A program made the position numbers and the translations under genes. Shown in pieces: positions 1 to 8,094 of a stretch of DNA of 64,000 nucleotides; position 1 is the first letter of the stretch, and every line of letters starts with the position of its first letter. A model generated the notes under the pieces. The model did no database searches and was not told where the DNA came from. It saw nothing but the letters and a program-made list of their open reading frames with translations. The DNA is from Streptomyces sp. NBC_00461. GTDB lineage: Bacteria; Actinomycetota; Actinomycetes; Streptomycetales; Streptomycetaceae. The stretch lies in assembly GCF_036013935.1 (NCBI RefSeq), contig NZ_CP107902.1:9147001-9211000 (forward strand), given 5' to 3'.

Positions 1-554
1 TCATCTGTACGGGGGGCGCCTGGTCCGGGCAGATCGGCGACATGGCCGGCATCGACCTCCCCGTCCGGCCGGTACGCCGCCAGCTCGCCTTCACCGAACC
101 GCTGACGCCCCCGGCGCCGCGTATCCCCTTCACCATCGACTTCGCTTCGTCGGCCTATTTCCACAACAGCGACGACGGCCTGCTGTTCGGCCTCGCGGAC
201 CCTCGCCAGCCCGAAGGCTTCGACACCACCTGGACCCCGGAGTGGCTGGAGCTCTTCCGGGCCGCCGTACGCCAACGGGCCCCCGAACTGGCCGACATGA
301 GGACCGTCGGCGGCTGGGCCGGCCTCTACGAGGTCACCCCCGACCACAACGCCCTCATCGGACGCTCCGACGAGCTCGTCAACTTCCTCTACGCCACCGG
401 GTTCTCCGGCCACGGCTTCCTGCAGGCCCCCGCCGTCGGCGAGATCCTGCGCGACCTCCACCTGGAGCGTGAACCCTTCACCGACATCTCGCCCCTCGGC
501 GCCGACCGCTTCCGGTCCGGAGCCGCGACCCGTCCAGAGGCCCACGTGGTGTGA
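1..554 (+). CDS. FAD-dependent oxidoreductase, DAO/sarcosine-oxidase-beta type (5' part outside window)
   Basis: Only the C-terminal part is present; the reading frame is open from base 3, so the gene starts upstream of the window. The visible part includes a TGGAWSGQIGD segment, as in D-amino-acid-oxidase fold enzymes, then a substrate-domain stretch (RPVRRQL, FTEPL). Near the end come GWAGLYEVTPDHNALIG and ATGFSGHGFLQAP, which are characteristic of the FAD-contacting C-terminus of glycine/sarcosine/proline oxidase-like proteins. The family oxidises secondary or primary amino acids with flavin. The substrate cannot be read from this fragment. The following about 200 bases hold no convincing gene. 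Confidence 0.85.
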   Translation, partial: ICTGGAWSGQIGDMAGIDLPVRPVRRQLAFTEPLTPPAPRIPFTIDFASSAYFHNSDDGLLFGLADPRQPEGFDTTWTPEWLELFRAAVRQRAPELADMRTVGGWAGLYEVTPDHNALIGRSDELVNFLYATGFSGHGFLQAPAVGEILRDLHLEREPFTDISPLGADRFRSGAATRPEAHVV

Positions 555-759
555 ACCCCCCCTCGACCGAAAGGGCACTGTGCACAGCGCTCGTGGATGT
601 CTCGCGAGGTCAACGTCGGCGCCCTGTGCGCGCAGGGCTCCAACGCCCGGCGTGCGTACCTGCGGTCGGTCACCGACACCGTCAACTACTCCGGCCTGCT
701 CGACTGGCCCAGAACGTCAACTTCCCTCAGGAGTCCGGGAGTTCGGGGTGCCGAGCGGA
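555..759. other. Gap with a possible decayed coding fragment
   Basis: Between the oxidoreductase stop and the tetR stop. Plus-strand codons from about 597 to 710 have the G/C-rich third positions of a real gene and would read MSREVNVGALCAQGSNARR and onward to SGLLDW. After that the codon pattern moves to another frame (AQNVNFPQESG), as if a base was lost. No family recognised. It may be a broken remnant or chance. Confidence 0.3.
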
Positions 760-1404
760 TCAACGGCGTCCGGCGATCGCCGTGAGATACCCCCGCAGCA
801 TGACCTTCGCCTCGTCGAGGAGTCCCGCGTCCCCCTCCGCGTCGCGCCGGAAGGCCTCCTGAGCGAGCGCGTCGGCCGCCAGGACCGCGGCGTGGCAAGC
901 CCGGGCGAGGGCCTCGTCGTCGTACGCGACGTCCAGGGCGAGGAGAACGCGGCGGAGCCCGTCGGCCACCCGGCGCTTGTGGTCGCGGTCCGCGGCCCGG
1001 GTCCGCTCGGTCAGGCCACTGCCGAACCACAGGGCGCGGAAGCCGTGTTCGGTGCGGTAGATCGCGGCGTACTCGTCGAGGAGCACACCGACCGGATCGT
1101 CCCAGCGCTGCTCCGCCGCGGCCTCGGCGAAGCTCTCCATGGCGGCCTCCAGTTTCGCGAAGTAGCCGGCCGCCAGGGCGTCGATGATCGCGTCGCGGTC
1201 GGGCAGGTACTGGTACAGCGACCCCACCGACACCTTCGCCTCCGAGGCGACACGGGTCGTGGTGAGCGCCTCGACACCGTCGTCGATCAGGACGCGCTCG
1301 GCGGCCTCCAGGACCCGGGCCAGCCGGGCCCTGCTGCGCGCCTGCTGCGGGGTGCGGCGCAGGGGAACGCCGGCCCCGCCGATGTCCGCCGTCGGCTCGC
1401 CCAC
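760..1404 (-). CDS. TetR/AcrR family transcriptional regulator
   Basis: A 214-residue DNA-binding repressor. An N-terminal tail is followed by the TetR helix-turn-helix at about residues 47-70 (TTRVASEAKVSVGSLYQYLP), then an all-helical ligand-binding domain. The start is GTG at 1404, with GGAGGT at rc 1412-1417 as ribosome site. It is divergent from the aldolase/kinase pair at 1464. The 59-bp gap holds an inverted repeat (1422-1442), so it probably controls that pair and itself. The ligand is unknown; a sugar or sugar phosphate is an inference from the neighbours. Confidence 0.9.
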   Translation of the reverse strand: MGEPTADIGGAGVPLRRTPQQARSRARLARVLEAAERVLIDDGVEALTTTRVASEAKVSVGSLYQYLPDRDAIIDALAAGYFAKLEAAMESFAEAAAEQRWDDPVGVLLDEYAAIYRTEHGFRALWFGSGLTERTRAADRDHKRRVADGLRRVLLALDVAYDDEALARACHAAVLAADALAQEAFRRDAEGDAGLLDEAKVMLRGYLTAIAGRR

Positions 1405-1421
1405 GAAAACAACCTCCGAAT

Positions 1422-1442
1422 GTGAACGTGACTTTGTTTCAC
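1422..1442. promoter_or_regulatory. Putative TetR operator in the divergent promoter
   Basis: Inverted repeat GTGAA ... TTCAC with an 11-base spacer, inside the 59-bp region between tetR (minus) and the aldolase gene (plus). Position and symmetry fit autoregulation plus control of the pair; binding is an inference. Confidence 0.45.
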
Positions 1443-1463
1443 CTTTAGGTTACGGTCCCGCAC

Positions 1464-2150
1464 ATGACCGACTCAACCACGGTGCTGGGTCAGGAACGGG
1501 CCGCCGTGGCGGACGCCTGCCGCCGTCTGGGGGCCGAGGGCCTGCTCATCGGCACGGCCGGGAACGTCAGCCTGCGCGTGGGGGAGCGGGTCGCGATCAC
1601 CGCGACCGGAGCGGTGCTCGCCGAACTCACCGCGGACCAGGTGACGGTGGTCGACCTGGAGGGGACGGTCGTCGGCGGTGCCTTCGAACCGACCTCGGAA
1701 CTGGACCTGCATCTCGGTGTCTACCGGCGCTACGGCACCGGTGCCGTCGTCCACACCCACGCCCCCATGGCCACCGCGCTCTCCTGCGTCCTCGACGAAC
1801 TGCCCTGCATCCACTACCAGTTGCTCACCCTCGGCGGCACCGTCCGCGTCGCGCCGTACGCCACCTTCGGCACCCCCGAACTCGCCGAGTCTGTGCTCGC
1901 CGCGCTGGAGGGCCGCAGCGCCGCACTGATGGCCAACCACGGCGCGGTCACCCACGCACCCACCCTCGGCAAGGCGGTCGAGCACGCGCTGCTGCTGGAG
2001 TGGGCCTGCGGCGTCTACCGGCACGCGGCCGCACTCGGCCCGCCCCGAGTCCTCGACGAGCAGCAGCAACTCGCGGTCATGGAGGCCGCGATCGCCCGCG
2101 GCTACGGCACCACCCACCCCGTCTCACCCGAGCAGGAGAGCAACAGATGA
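1464..2150 (+). CDS. Class II aldolase/adducin family protein (fuculose-phosphate-aldolase-like)
   Basis: A 228-residue zinc-dependent aldolase of the FucA/RhaD/AraD fold. Visible family marks are the phosphate-binding TAGNVSLR (31-38), GluSer in EPTSELDLH with the likely catalytic Glu79, the metal pair His97/His99 in HTHAP, and a third His159 in ANHG. Such enzymes split a ketose 1-phosphate into dihydroxyacetone phosphate and an aldehyde. The stop overlaps the start of the downstream PfkB kinase (ATGA), so they are translationally coupled. The likely sequence is that the kinase phosphorylates a ketose and this enzyme cleaves it. The exact sugar is not determined. Confidence 0.9.
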   Translation: MTDSTTVLGQERAAVADACRRLGAEGLLIGTAGNVSLRVGERVAITATGAVLAELTADQVTVVDLEGTVVGGAFEPTSELDLHLGVYRRYGTGAVVHTHAPMATALSCVLDELPCIHYQLLTLGGTVRVAPYATFGTPELAESVLAALEGRSAALMANHGAVTHAPTLGKAVEHALLLEWACGVYRHAAALGPPRVLDEQQQLAVMEAAIARGYGTTHPVSPEQESNR

Positions 2151-3076
2151 AGGTCGTCACGATGGGCGTGCACGTACTGGACGTACTGGTACTGCCGGTG
2201 GAGGAGATACCCGAGGGCCAGGGCGCCACCCTGGTGGACGACATCCGGATGACCGCCGCGGGGACGGCCGGCGGCACCGCGCTCACCCTCGCCAAGCTGG
2301 GCGCCTCGGTCCGCACCGCCGGCGCGATCGGCACCGACCCGACCGGTGACCTGCTCATCCAGCTCCTCAACAGGGCGGGAATCGACACCGAGTTGCTCGT
2401 CCGCCGTATCGACACCTCCACCTCCGCGAGCGTCCTGCCCATCCGCCCCAACGGCGACCGCCCCTCCCTCCATCTGCTCGGCGCCAACATCACCTACGGT
2501 CTTGAGGACGTGCCCTGGGACGCGGTGGCCGAGGCCGGCCACCTCCACCTCGGCGGCCCCGAGCTGATCGGCGCCGACGTGGCGGCACGCATCCTGGCGC
2601 ACGCCAAGGAGCACGACGTGGTCACCTCCGTGGACCTCCTCGCCCCCGGCGAACTCGGCACCTTCGACCAGATCGAGCCGGTGCTCCCCTACGTCGACTT
2701 TCTGCTGCCCAACGACGATCAGCTCCTCGGCTTCAGCGGCGAGGACGACCTCGTGACGGGCGCGAAGAAGCTGCTGGCCGGCGGGGCCGGTCTCGTGGCG
2801 GTCACCCGCGGCGCCGACGGCGTGCTCCTGGTGACCGCGGAGGGCACCGACACGGTCCCGGCCTTCGAGGTCGACGTCGTCGACACGACGGGCTGCGGCG
2901 ACGCGTTCTCGGCCGGGTTCCTGCGCGGGATGAGCCTCGGCCGCACCCCGCGCGAGGCCGCCGTCCTCGGCAGCGCCTCGGCCGCGCTGGTGGCCCAGGG
3001 CCTCGGCAGCGACCACGGTGACTTCGACCTTCCCGAGGCCGACGAGTTCGCCATGACCCACAAGACCCGCTCGTGA
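2147..3076 (+). CDS. PfkB-family carbohydrate kinase
   Basis: 309 residues; start ATG at 2147 overlaps the aldolase stop by four bases. The ribokinase-like fold is shown by GTAGGTALTLAKLGA near residues 39-53 (sugar side) and by the C-terminal PfkB signature DTTGCGDAFSAGF at about 246-258, where Asp252 is the expected catalytic base and the preceding glycines form the anion hole. It transfers phosphate from ATP to a sugar or nucleoside. Coupling to a class II aldolase suggests a ketose substrate. A longer open frame exists upstream but runs through the aldolase gene in another frame and is not coding. Confidence 0.9.
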   Translation: MKVVTMGVHVLDVLVLPVEEIPEGQGATLVDDIRMTAAGTAGGTALTLAKLGASVRTAGAIGTDPTGDLLIQLLNRAGIDTELLVRRIDTSTSASVLPIRPNGDRPSLHLLGANITYGLEDVPWDAVAEAGHLHLGGPELIGADVAARILAHAKEHDVVTSVDLLAPGELGTFDQIEPVLPYVDFLLPNDDQLLGFSGEDDLVTGAKKLLAGGAGLVAVTRGADGVLLVTAEGTDTVPAFEVDVVDTTGCGDAFSAGFLRGMSLGRTPREAAVLGSASAALVAQGLGSDHGDFDLPEADEFAMTHKTRS

Positions 3077-3175
3077 GCGCGGGATGACGGCGGTGTCCCC
3101 GATCGAGTGGTGACGCCCGCGGCACCGGCGTACGGTCGGACAGTGGACGGCACCGTTCACTGAAAGCGACACATC

Positions 3176-4729
3176 ATGAGCAGCAGCCCCCAGCCGACCC
3201 CCGAAGCACAGGCCGCCACCCGGGAACCGGGTCGCGGGGGAAACGGCGTGGCGCTGCTCGTCATCGCGTCGTGCCAGCTGATGGTGGTCCTCGACATCAC
3301 CATCGTGAACATCGCGCTGCCGCACATCCAGAGTGCCCTGGACTTCTCCACCACCAGCCTGTCGTGGGTCGTCAACGCCTACACCCTCACCTTCGGCGGC
3401 CTGCTGCTGCTCGGTGGCCGGGTCGGCGACATCCTCGGCAGGCGGCGGGTGTTCGTCTTCGGTGTGCTGCTGTTCGCGCTGGCCTCCCTGCTGGGCGGCT
3501 TCGCCCAGAACTCCGGTCAACTCCTCGCCGCCCGCGCCCTTCAGGGGGTGGGCGGCGCCATCGCCTCCCCGACCTCGCTCGCCCTGATCAGCACGACCTT
3601 CCGCGAAGGCCCCGAACGCAACCGGGCGTTCGGCGTCTTCGCCGCGGTCTCCTCGGGCGGCGGCGCCATCGGGCTGCTCGCGGGCGGGATGATCGTCGAG
3701 TGGCTGAACTGGCGCTGGGTGCTGTTCGTGAACGTCCCGATCGGCGTGCTCATCGCCCTCGCCGCACCCCGCTGGATCAAGGAGTCCGAGCGCCACCCCG
3801 GCCACTTCGACATCGCCGGCGCGCTGACCTCCACCCTGGGCATGGTGCTGCTGGTGTACGGGTTCATCAGAGCCGCCCAGGAGGGGTGGCGGGACCCGAT
3901 CACGCTGGCATCGTTCGCCGCGGCCGTCGTCGTACTGGTCGTGTTCATCCTGATCGAGCGGGTTTCCAAGCAGCCCATCACCCCGCTGCACATGTTCGCC
4001 GACCGCAACCGCGCGGGCACCTACGGCATCATGCTGAGCCTCGCCGCCGCGATCTTCGGCATGTTCTTCTTCCTCACGCTGTTCGTGCAGGACGTGCTGG
4101 GCTTCAGCCCGCTGGAGGCAGGGCTGGCCTTCCTGCCGATCAGCGTGGTGATCGCCGTCGGCGCGGCGCTCGCCTCGCGGTTCCTGCCCAGGTTCGGGCC
4201 CAAACCCTTCATGGTGGTGGGCGCCGTCCTCGCGGCGGCCGGCCTGGCCTGGCTGACCCTCACCGACGTGCACTCCACCTACGCGGGCAGCATCCTCGGG
4301 CCGATCCTCGTCTTCGGCCTGGGCATGGGCATGGAGTTCGTGTCGCTGACCCTCATGGCACTCTCCAACGTCTCGGTCCAGGAGACCGGCGCGGCCTCCG
4401 GGCTCCTCAACGCCACCCAGCAGGTGGGCGGTTCGCTGGGCCTGTCCATCCTGGTCACCATGTTCGGCACGGCCAGCACCAACGAGGCCCACAAACAGAT
4501 CCCACGCTTCCTGGCCCAGGCGACCCCCGCCGAACGCCTGCGCTTCCGGCGCACCGGCCAGCTGCCGCAGCCCTGGTCCGACGAGGTCCTCACGGCCGGG
4601 ATCTCGGCCGCCTTCGTCATGGCGGCGATCTTCACCCTGGTCGCCGCGCTGATCGCCGTGGTGGCCATCCAGGTCCGCCCCTCAGACCTGGAGCGCCTCA
4701 AGGGCGGGATGGGCCCCGGCTCGATGTGA
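3176..4729 (+). CDS. MFS transporter, DHA2 (14-helix drug:H+ antiporter) family
   Basis: 517 residues with about 14 hydrophobic segments. The first helix, after a 25-residue polar tail, carries QLMVVLDITIVNIALP, a DHA2 hallmark. Motif A is GRVGDILGRRRVF near 80-93. A motif-C-like GGGAIGLLAGG is followed by WRWVLFVNVPIG near 160-185. Such proteins export drugs or metabolites using the proton gradient. It sits 99 bp after the sugar kinase on the same strand but need not share its operon. The substrate is unknown. Confidence 0.93.
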   Translation: MSSSPQPTPEAQAATREPGRGGNGVALLVIASCQLMVVLDITIVNIALPHIQSALDFSTTSLSWVVNAYTLTFGGLLLLGGRVGDILGRRRVFVFGVLLFALASLLGGFAQNSGQLLAARALQGVGGAIASPTSLALISTTFREGPERNRAFGVFAAVSSGGGAIGLLAGGMIVEWLNWRWVLFVNVPIGVLIALAAPRWIKESERHPGHFDIAGALTSTLGMVLLVYGFIRAAQEGWRDPITLASFAAAVVVLVVFILIERVSKQPITPLHMFADRNRAGTYGIMLSLAAAIFGMFFFLTLFVQDVLGFSPLEAGLAFLPISVVIAVGAALASRFLPRFGPKPFMVVGAVLAAAGLAWLTLTDVHSTYAGSILGPILVFGLGMGMEFVSLTLMALSNVSVQETGAASGLLNATQQVGGSLGLSILVTMFGTASTNEAHKQIPRFLAQATPAERLRFRRTGQLPQPWSDEVLTAGISAAFVMAAIFTLVAALIAVVAIQVRPSDLERLKGGMGPGSM

Positions 4730-4768
4730 GACCGGCGTGCGGGGCGCCGCCAAGGGACGCCCGCGTGG

Positions 4769-5044
4769 TCACCGCCGTTCGTCCTCGGGCTCGCGTTCCG
4801 GCTCGGGCTCGGGCTCGGAATTCCTTCCGAAAGCCGCGGCGATGGTGGCGTAGTGAGCTGCGATCGTGAGATTCGTGCCGGCCGTTCCGTCCAGTGTGTC
4901 TCCGGACCTCAGGCGCGCCTCGGACAGGAACAGCTTGGCCTTCTCCAGGCAGAACTCGCGTATCCGGGCATCGGTCATGCCGCGGATGTCCGCGTCGGGA
5001 ACGTCGTTCGGCTGCCGCCGGTGCCATGGTCTGTCGTTCGGCAA
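4769..5044 (-). CDS. Small hypothetical protein with acidic Glu-Pro tail
   Basis: 91 residues, no family recognised. The central part (TDARIREFCLEKAKLFLSEA, then TNLTIAAHYATIAAAFG) looks like two amphipathic helices. The C-terminus is a low-complexity EPEPEPEREPEDE run. A shorter start at the internal Met23 is possible. It lies 27 bp after the VOC gene on the same strand and may be co-transcribed. Codon usage is Streptomyces-like, which supports a real gene. Confidence 0.6.
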   Translation of the reverse strand: MPNDRPWHRRQPNDVPDADIRGMTDARIREFCLEKAKLFLSEARLRSGDTLDGTAGTNLTIAAHYATIAAAFGRNSEPEPEPEREPEDERR

Positions 5045-5071
5045 GGTGGAGCCCTCCAGTCGGTCGCCGAC

Positions 5072-5503
5072 TCAGTCGGATGAGACAGACTCCCCGCCCC
5101 ATTCCTCCGGCGCAACATCCACGAGCGTCTGAGAGAACGTCCACTGGTGCCCGGCGGGATCCTCCGCGGTGTACTGGCGCTCGCCGTACTCGAAGTCCGT
5201 CGGTTCCATGAGGATCCGCGCGCCGTGCTCCCGGGCCCGCTCGCAGTGGGCGCGGGCGTCCTCCACCCGCACCGTCACCGAGTGCGTGACCTCGCCGGGA
5301 CGCGGGGGACGGCGGTCCTTGCGGGTGTCTCCGACGATCACGGCCCCGTCTCCGAAACTGAGCTGCGCCCGGTGGCCCTCGCCGATCCGCACACGCTCCT
5401 CGAACCCGTAGGCCGCGCCGAGCCAGGCGACCGCCTCGCGCACGTCGGGATAGATCAGGACGGGGATGACGGTCGACGAGGGGATGGAACGGTTCGGCTT
5501 CAT
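5072..5503 (-). CDS. VOC family protein (glyoxalase/bleomycin-resistance fold)
   Basis: 143 residues, the usual size for a single VOC unit made of two beta-alpha-beta-beta-beta modules. Recognisable parts are VIPVLIYPDVREAVAWL at the start of module one, and EDPAGHQWTF near the end, the typical close of module two. Glu in the EDP strand is a usual metal or substrate position. Members include dioxygenases, epimerases and antibiotic-binding proteins; this one cannot be assigned further. It is followed closely by the small acidic-tail gene. Confidence 0.85.
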   Translation of the reverse strand: MKPNRSIPSSTVIPVLIYPDVREAVAWLGAAYGFEERVRIGEGHRAQLSFGDGAVIVGDTRKDRRPPRPGEVTHSVTVRVEDARAHCERAREHGARILMEPTDFEYGERQYTAEDPAGHQWTFSQTLVDVAPEEWGGESVSSD

Positions 5504-5656
5504 GACTGGCTCCCGGCGGTCGGACCCAAGACTCTGATTTCGGCCCCAAGACTTTAATCGAGGGGCGGGTCGTCTGCCCGATGTGCCAGGCTGACGGCTC
5601 GGATCGTGCCTTCTCCGTCCTTCTCCGTGCGCCTACGAGTTCAACCCGGAGCGTCA

Positions 5657-6280
5657 GTGACCGCATCTCGCCTGGCTCCGCTGCTGGAGCAGTTCGACTT
5701 CGGCTGTGCGCGGCTGGCCGCCCGTATGACAGGGCCGGTGTTGGACAGCGGCGACGGGTCGGACACCGAGGTGGGTGCCATGACCGACGAGGAGTACCTC
5801 TGGGAACCGGTGCCGGACTGCTGGTCGGTCCGGCGGCGCGCGGACGGTCCGGGCCCGCGCGCGACCGTGCTCGCCGGCAGCGCGGACGGAGACTGGGGAC
5901 GAGACGCCGCGCCCTACCCGCACCCCTCGCCGCCGCCCTTCACCACCGTCGCATGGCGTCTGAGCCACCTGAGCGAGATGTTGTTCCTCCGCGCCGATCA
6001 CACGGCGGGCGGCCACGCCCTCACCCGGGACGACTACGTCGTCAACGGGGACGTGGCCTCGGCCGTATCCGCATTCGACGCCGGGGTCACAGCCTGGCGG
6101 AATGCGCTGCTGAGCGTCGACGAGGCGGCGCTCGACACCGTCGGTCACTGCACGTATCCGCACGGCAGCGACCCGGAGGAGCCGTTCGTCGACATCGTGT
6201 GGTGGGTCAACCAGGAAGTCCTGCACCACGGGGCCGAGATCGCCCTGCTGCGCGACCTGTACCGCGCCCGACGGCCCTGA
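5657..6280 (+). CDS. DinB family protein
   Basis: About 207 residues from GTG at 5657, which has GGAG six bases upstream. A longer frame to GTG at 5606 adds 17 residues with no better support. The four-helix DinB/YfiT-like fold is suggested by LLEQFDFGCARLAARM at the start, WRLSHLSEMLFLRADH in the middle and EVLHHGAEIALLRDLYR at the end. The histidines in the last two segments are the likely metal ligands. In actinomycetes such proteins are often thiol-dependent (mycothiol) transferases; that role is only inferred here. Confidence 0.82.
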   Translation: MTASRLAPLLEQFDFGCARLAARMTGPVLDSGDGSDTEVGAMTDEEYLWEPVPDCWSVRRRADGPGPRATVLAGSADGDWGRDAAPYPHPSPPPFTTVAWRLSHLSEMLFLRADHTAGGHALTRDDYVVNGDVASAVSAFDAGVTAWRNALLSVDEAALDTVGHCTYPHGSDPEEPFVDIVWWVNQEVLHHGAEIALLRDLYRARRP

Positions 6281-6295
6281 CCGCGCCGCCGGCAA

Positions 6296-7165
6296 TCAGG
6301 GCGTGGGGACCAGCCCCAGTTGCTGGGCCCGCAGGACGGTGCTGATGCGGTCACGGGTGCCGAGCTTGCGGTAGATCTTCTCGACGTGCTTGTGGACCGT
6401 ACGGTCCGATATGCCGAGCCGCCGGCCGATCGCGGCCGCGGTCAGGGCGTCCGTGAGCAGGAGCAGCACGGTCAGCTCCCGGGGCGTGAGCGCGCACTCC
6501 GCGGCCGGTGCACGAGCGGAGCCGCCGTCAGGGGACGGAGCGGCCAGGCGCTGCCAGCGGATCAGGAGCTGCCGCTGCTGCTCCACCGCCGCCAGCAGCG
6601 GCTGCAGCTGCTGCGCCGTGCGGACGTGGTCGTCGGAGAAGTCCGCACCGGAGCGGTAGATCATGCATCCGGTGATCGGCGTCGTCGACTGGGGCAGCGG
6701 AAGCGCCAGGACGTGGTCCGCGTCGATGACGTCGCCGATCAGCCGCGCCGTCGGACTCGCGGACCACACACGGCCGGCGGCCCGGCGCGCGGTGAGGGGA
6801 GCCCGGTCGGACCCGGCCGCGTAGTGGTGCGCGAACGGATACCCCGCGCGCAGCAGGCTCAGGTCCTCCTCGCCGAGCCCGGCAAGCTCGGCGGCGATGC
6901 CGGGCGGCATGCCGACGGTGCCCTCGGTCTCGTTCCAGTCGTCGAGTTTGTAGACCAGGGTCTCGCCGCCGCACAGGCCGGGCAGGGCCGTCGCCAGCAG
7001 GGGCCACAGCCGCTCCGGCTCACGTTCGTTGAGCGCCGCGACGGCCACCGCCAGCATGCGTTCGTGGGCCTCGCCCAGCACCTGAGCCACGTTCCATCTC
7101 CGCTCGTCCGCCGCGTACGCAGTTCTACCCATACCGGCGACGTCATGTGCTGTCGGAGACTTCAT
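6296..7165 (-). CDS. LuxR-family transcriptional regulator
   Basis: About 289 residues from the chosen ATG. Alternatives at 7222 and 7132 are open because no clear ribosome site marks any of them. The C-terminal 65 residues form a LuxR/FixJ helix-turn-helix (LTPRELTVLLLLTDALTAAA, then ISDRTVHKHVEKIYRKLGTRDR). The N-terminal two thirds resemble a GAF-like sensory region with no recognisable receiver Asp site, so it is not a classical response regulator. It lies just downstream of the sugar-diacid operon on the same strand with a 150-bp gap; control of that operon is possible but not shown. Confidence 0.85.
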   Translation of the reverse strand: MKSPTAHDVAGMGRTAYAADERRWNVAQVLGEAHERMLAVAVAALNEREPERLWPLLATALPGLCGGETLVYKLDDWNETEGTVGMPPGIAAELAGLGEEDLSLLRAGYPFAHHYAAGSDRAPLTARRAAGRVWSASPTARLIGDVIDADHVLALPLPQSTTPITGCMIYRSGADFSDDHVRTAQQLQPLLAAVEQQRQLLIRWQRLAAPSPDGGSARAPAAECALTPRELTVLLLLTDALTAAAIGRRLGISDRTVHKHVEKIYRKLGTRDRISTVLRAQQLGLVPTP

Positions 7166-7321
7166 CCGAGCAATCCGAGCAACATTGACGTTCTCGGAAG
7201 TACTCCAGCACACCGGCGCCACGGCGGCCGCAGCGGGGGGAGACCTGACGCCTGGGGCGGGCGCCGGGATCCCCCACCGTGCGGGGCCGCCGGCGCGGGG
7301 GACCGGCGGCCCCGCCAGGGC

Positions 7322-8083
7322 TCACTCCGGCGCCGGCGCATCCGTACGCATCGCGTCCGAGATCGACTTGACTCCCCCGTGCGCCGTGAGGCCGCCGTCC
7401 ACCGGAATCTCCGCTCCGGTGATGAACGACGACTCGTCACAGAGCAGGAAGACCACCAGCGGCGCGATGTCGTCGACGCTTCCGCTGCGGCCGAGCGGGG
7501 TCTCGCGCAGGGTCGCGTCGCGGAACGCGGGTGTGGCGGCGGCCGTCATCCCGGTCTCGATGTAGCCGGGATGGACGGTGTTCACGCGGATGCCCCGGGG
7601 CCCCAGCTCCATGGCCGCGATCTTCGACACCCCGCGCAGGGCCCACTTGCTGGCCGTGTACGCCACGGGGTAGTAGCCGGTGAGCGCGGCGGAGGAGCCG
7701 ACGTTGACGATCGACGAACCGGGCGGCATCAGCGGCGCGAGATGCTGGATGCCGAGCAGCGGGCCGATCGTGTTCACCGCCTGGACCTGCGCGAAGTCGG
7801 CGGTGAGCACCTCGCCGAGGCGCTCGCGCCGGATGATCCCCGCGTTGTTGACCAGCCCGTGGATCTCGCCGTACGACTCCTTCAGCTCGGTGGCCAGCCC
7901 GGCCCAGTCGCTCTCGCTGCTGACGTCGAGCCGGCGGACGTTGCCCTCCGGCCGGACGTCGGTGGCGATCACCCGGGCCCCGGCCCGGGCCAGCGCCGCC
8001 GCCTCCGCCGCGCCCTGGCCACCGGCCGCGCCGGTGACGACCACGACCTTCCCGGCCAGCCGCCCTGTGTGCTGATCACTCAT
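7322..8083 (-). CDS. SDR family NAD(P)-dependent oxidoreductase
   Basis: 253 residues from the ATG at 8083. The classical short-chain dehydrogenase layout has TGAAGGQG (nucleotide binding) near residues 17-24, NNAG (about 87-90), the catalytic Ser in NVGSSAALTG, YTASK (catalytic Tyr/Lys), and PGYIETGM. An acidic Asp at the end of the second strand (IATDVRPEG) favours NAD over NADP. It is the last gene of the ABC-KdgD-GudD run, 11 bp after gudD. A role in oxidising or reducing an intermediate or entry substrate of that pathway is likely but its substrate is not known. Confidence 0.88.
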   Translation of the reverse strand: MSDQHTGRLAGKVVVVTGAAGGQGAAEAAALARAGARVIATDVRPEGNVRRLDVSSESDWAGLATELKESYGEIHGLVNNAGIIRRERLGEVLTADFAQVQAVNTIGPLLGIQHLAPLMPPGSSIVNVGSSAALTGYYPVAYTASKWALRGVSKIAAMELGPRGIRVNTVHPGYIETGMTAAATPAFRDATLRETPLGRSGSVDDIAPLVVFLLCDESSFITGAEIPVDGGLTAHGGVKSISDAMRTDAPAPE

Positions 8084-8094
8084 GCCGCCATACT

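Noticed and set aside
2102..4492. 796-residue minus-strand open frame
   Set aside because: It runs antisense to the sugar kinase and the MFS transporter, is rich in Glu/Gly/Arg/His as expected for the complement of GC-rich codons, and has no domain.
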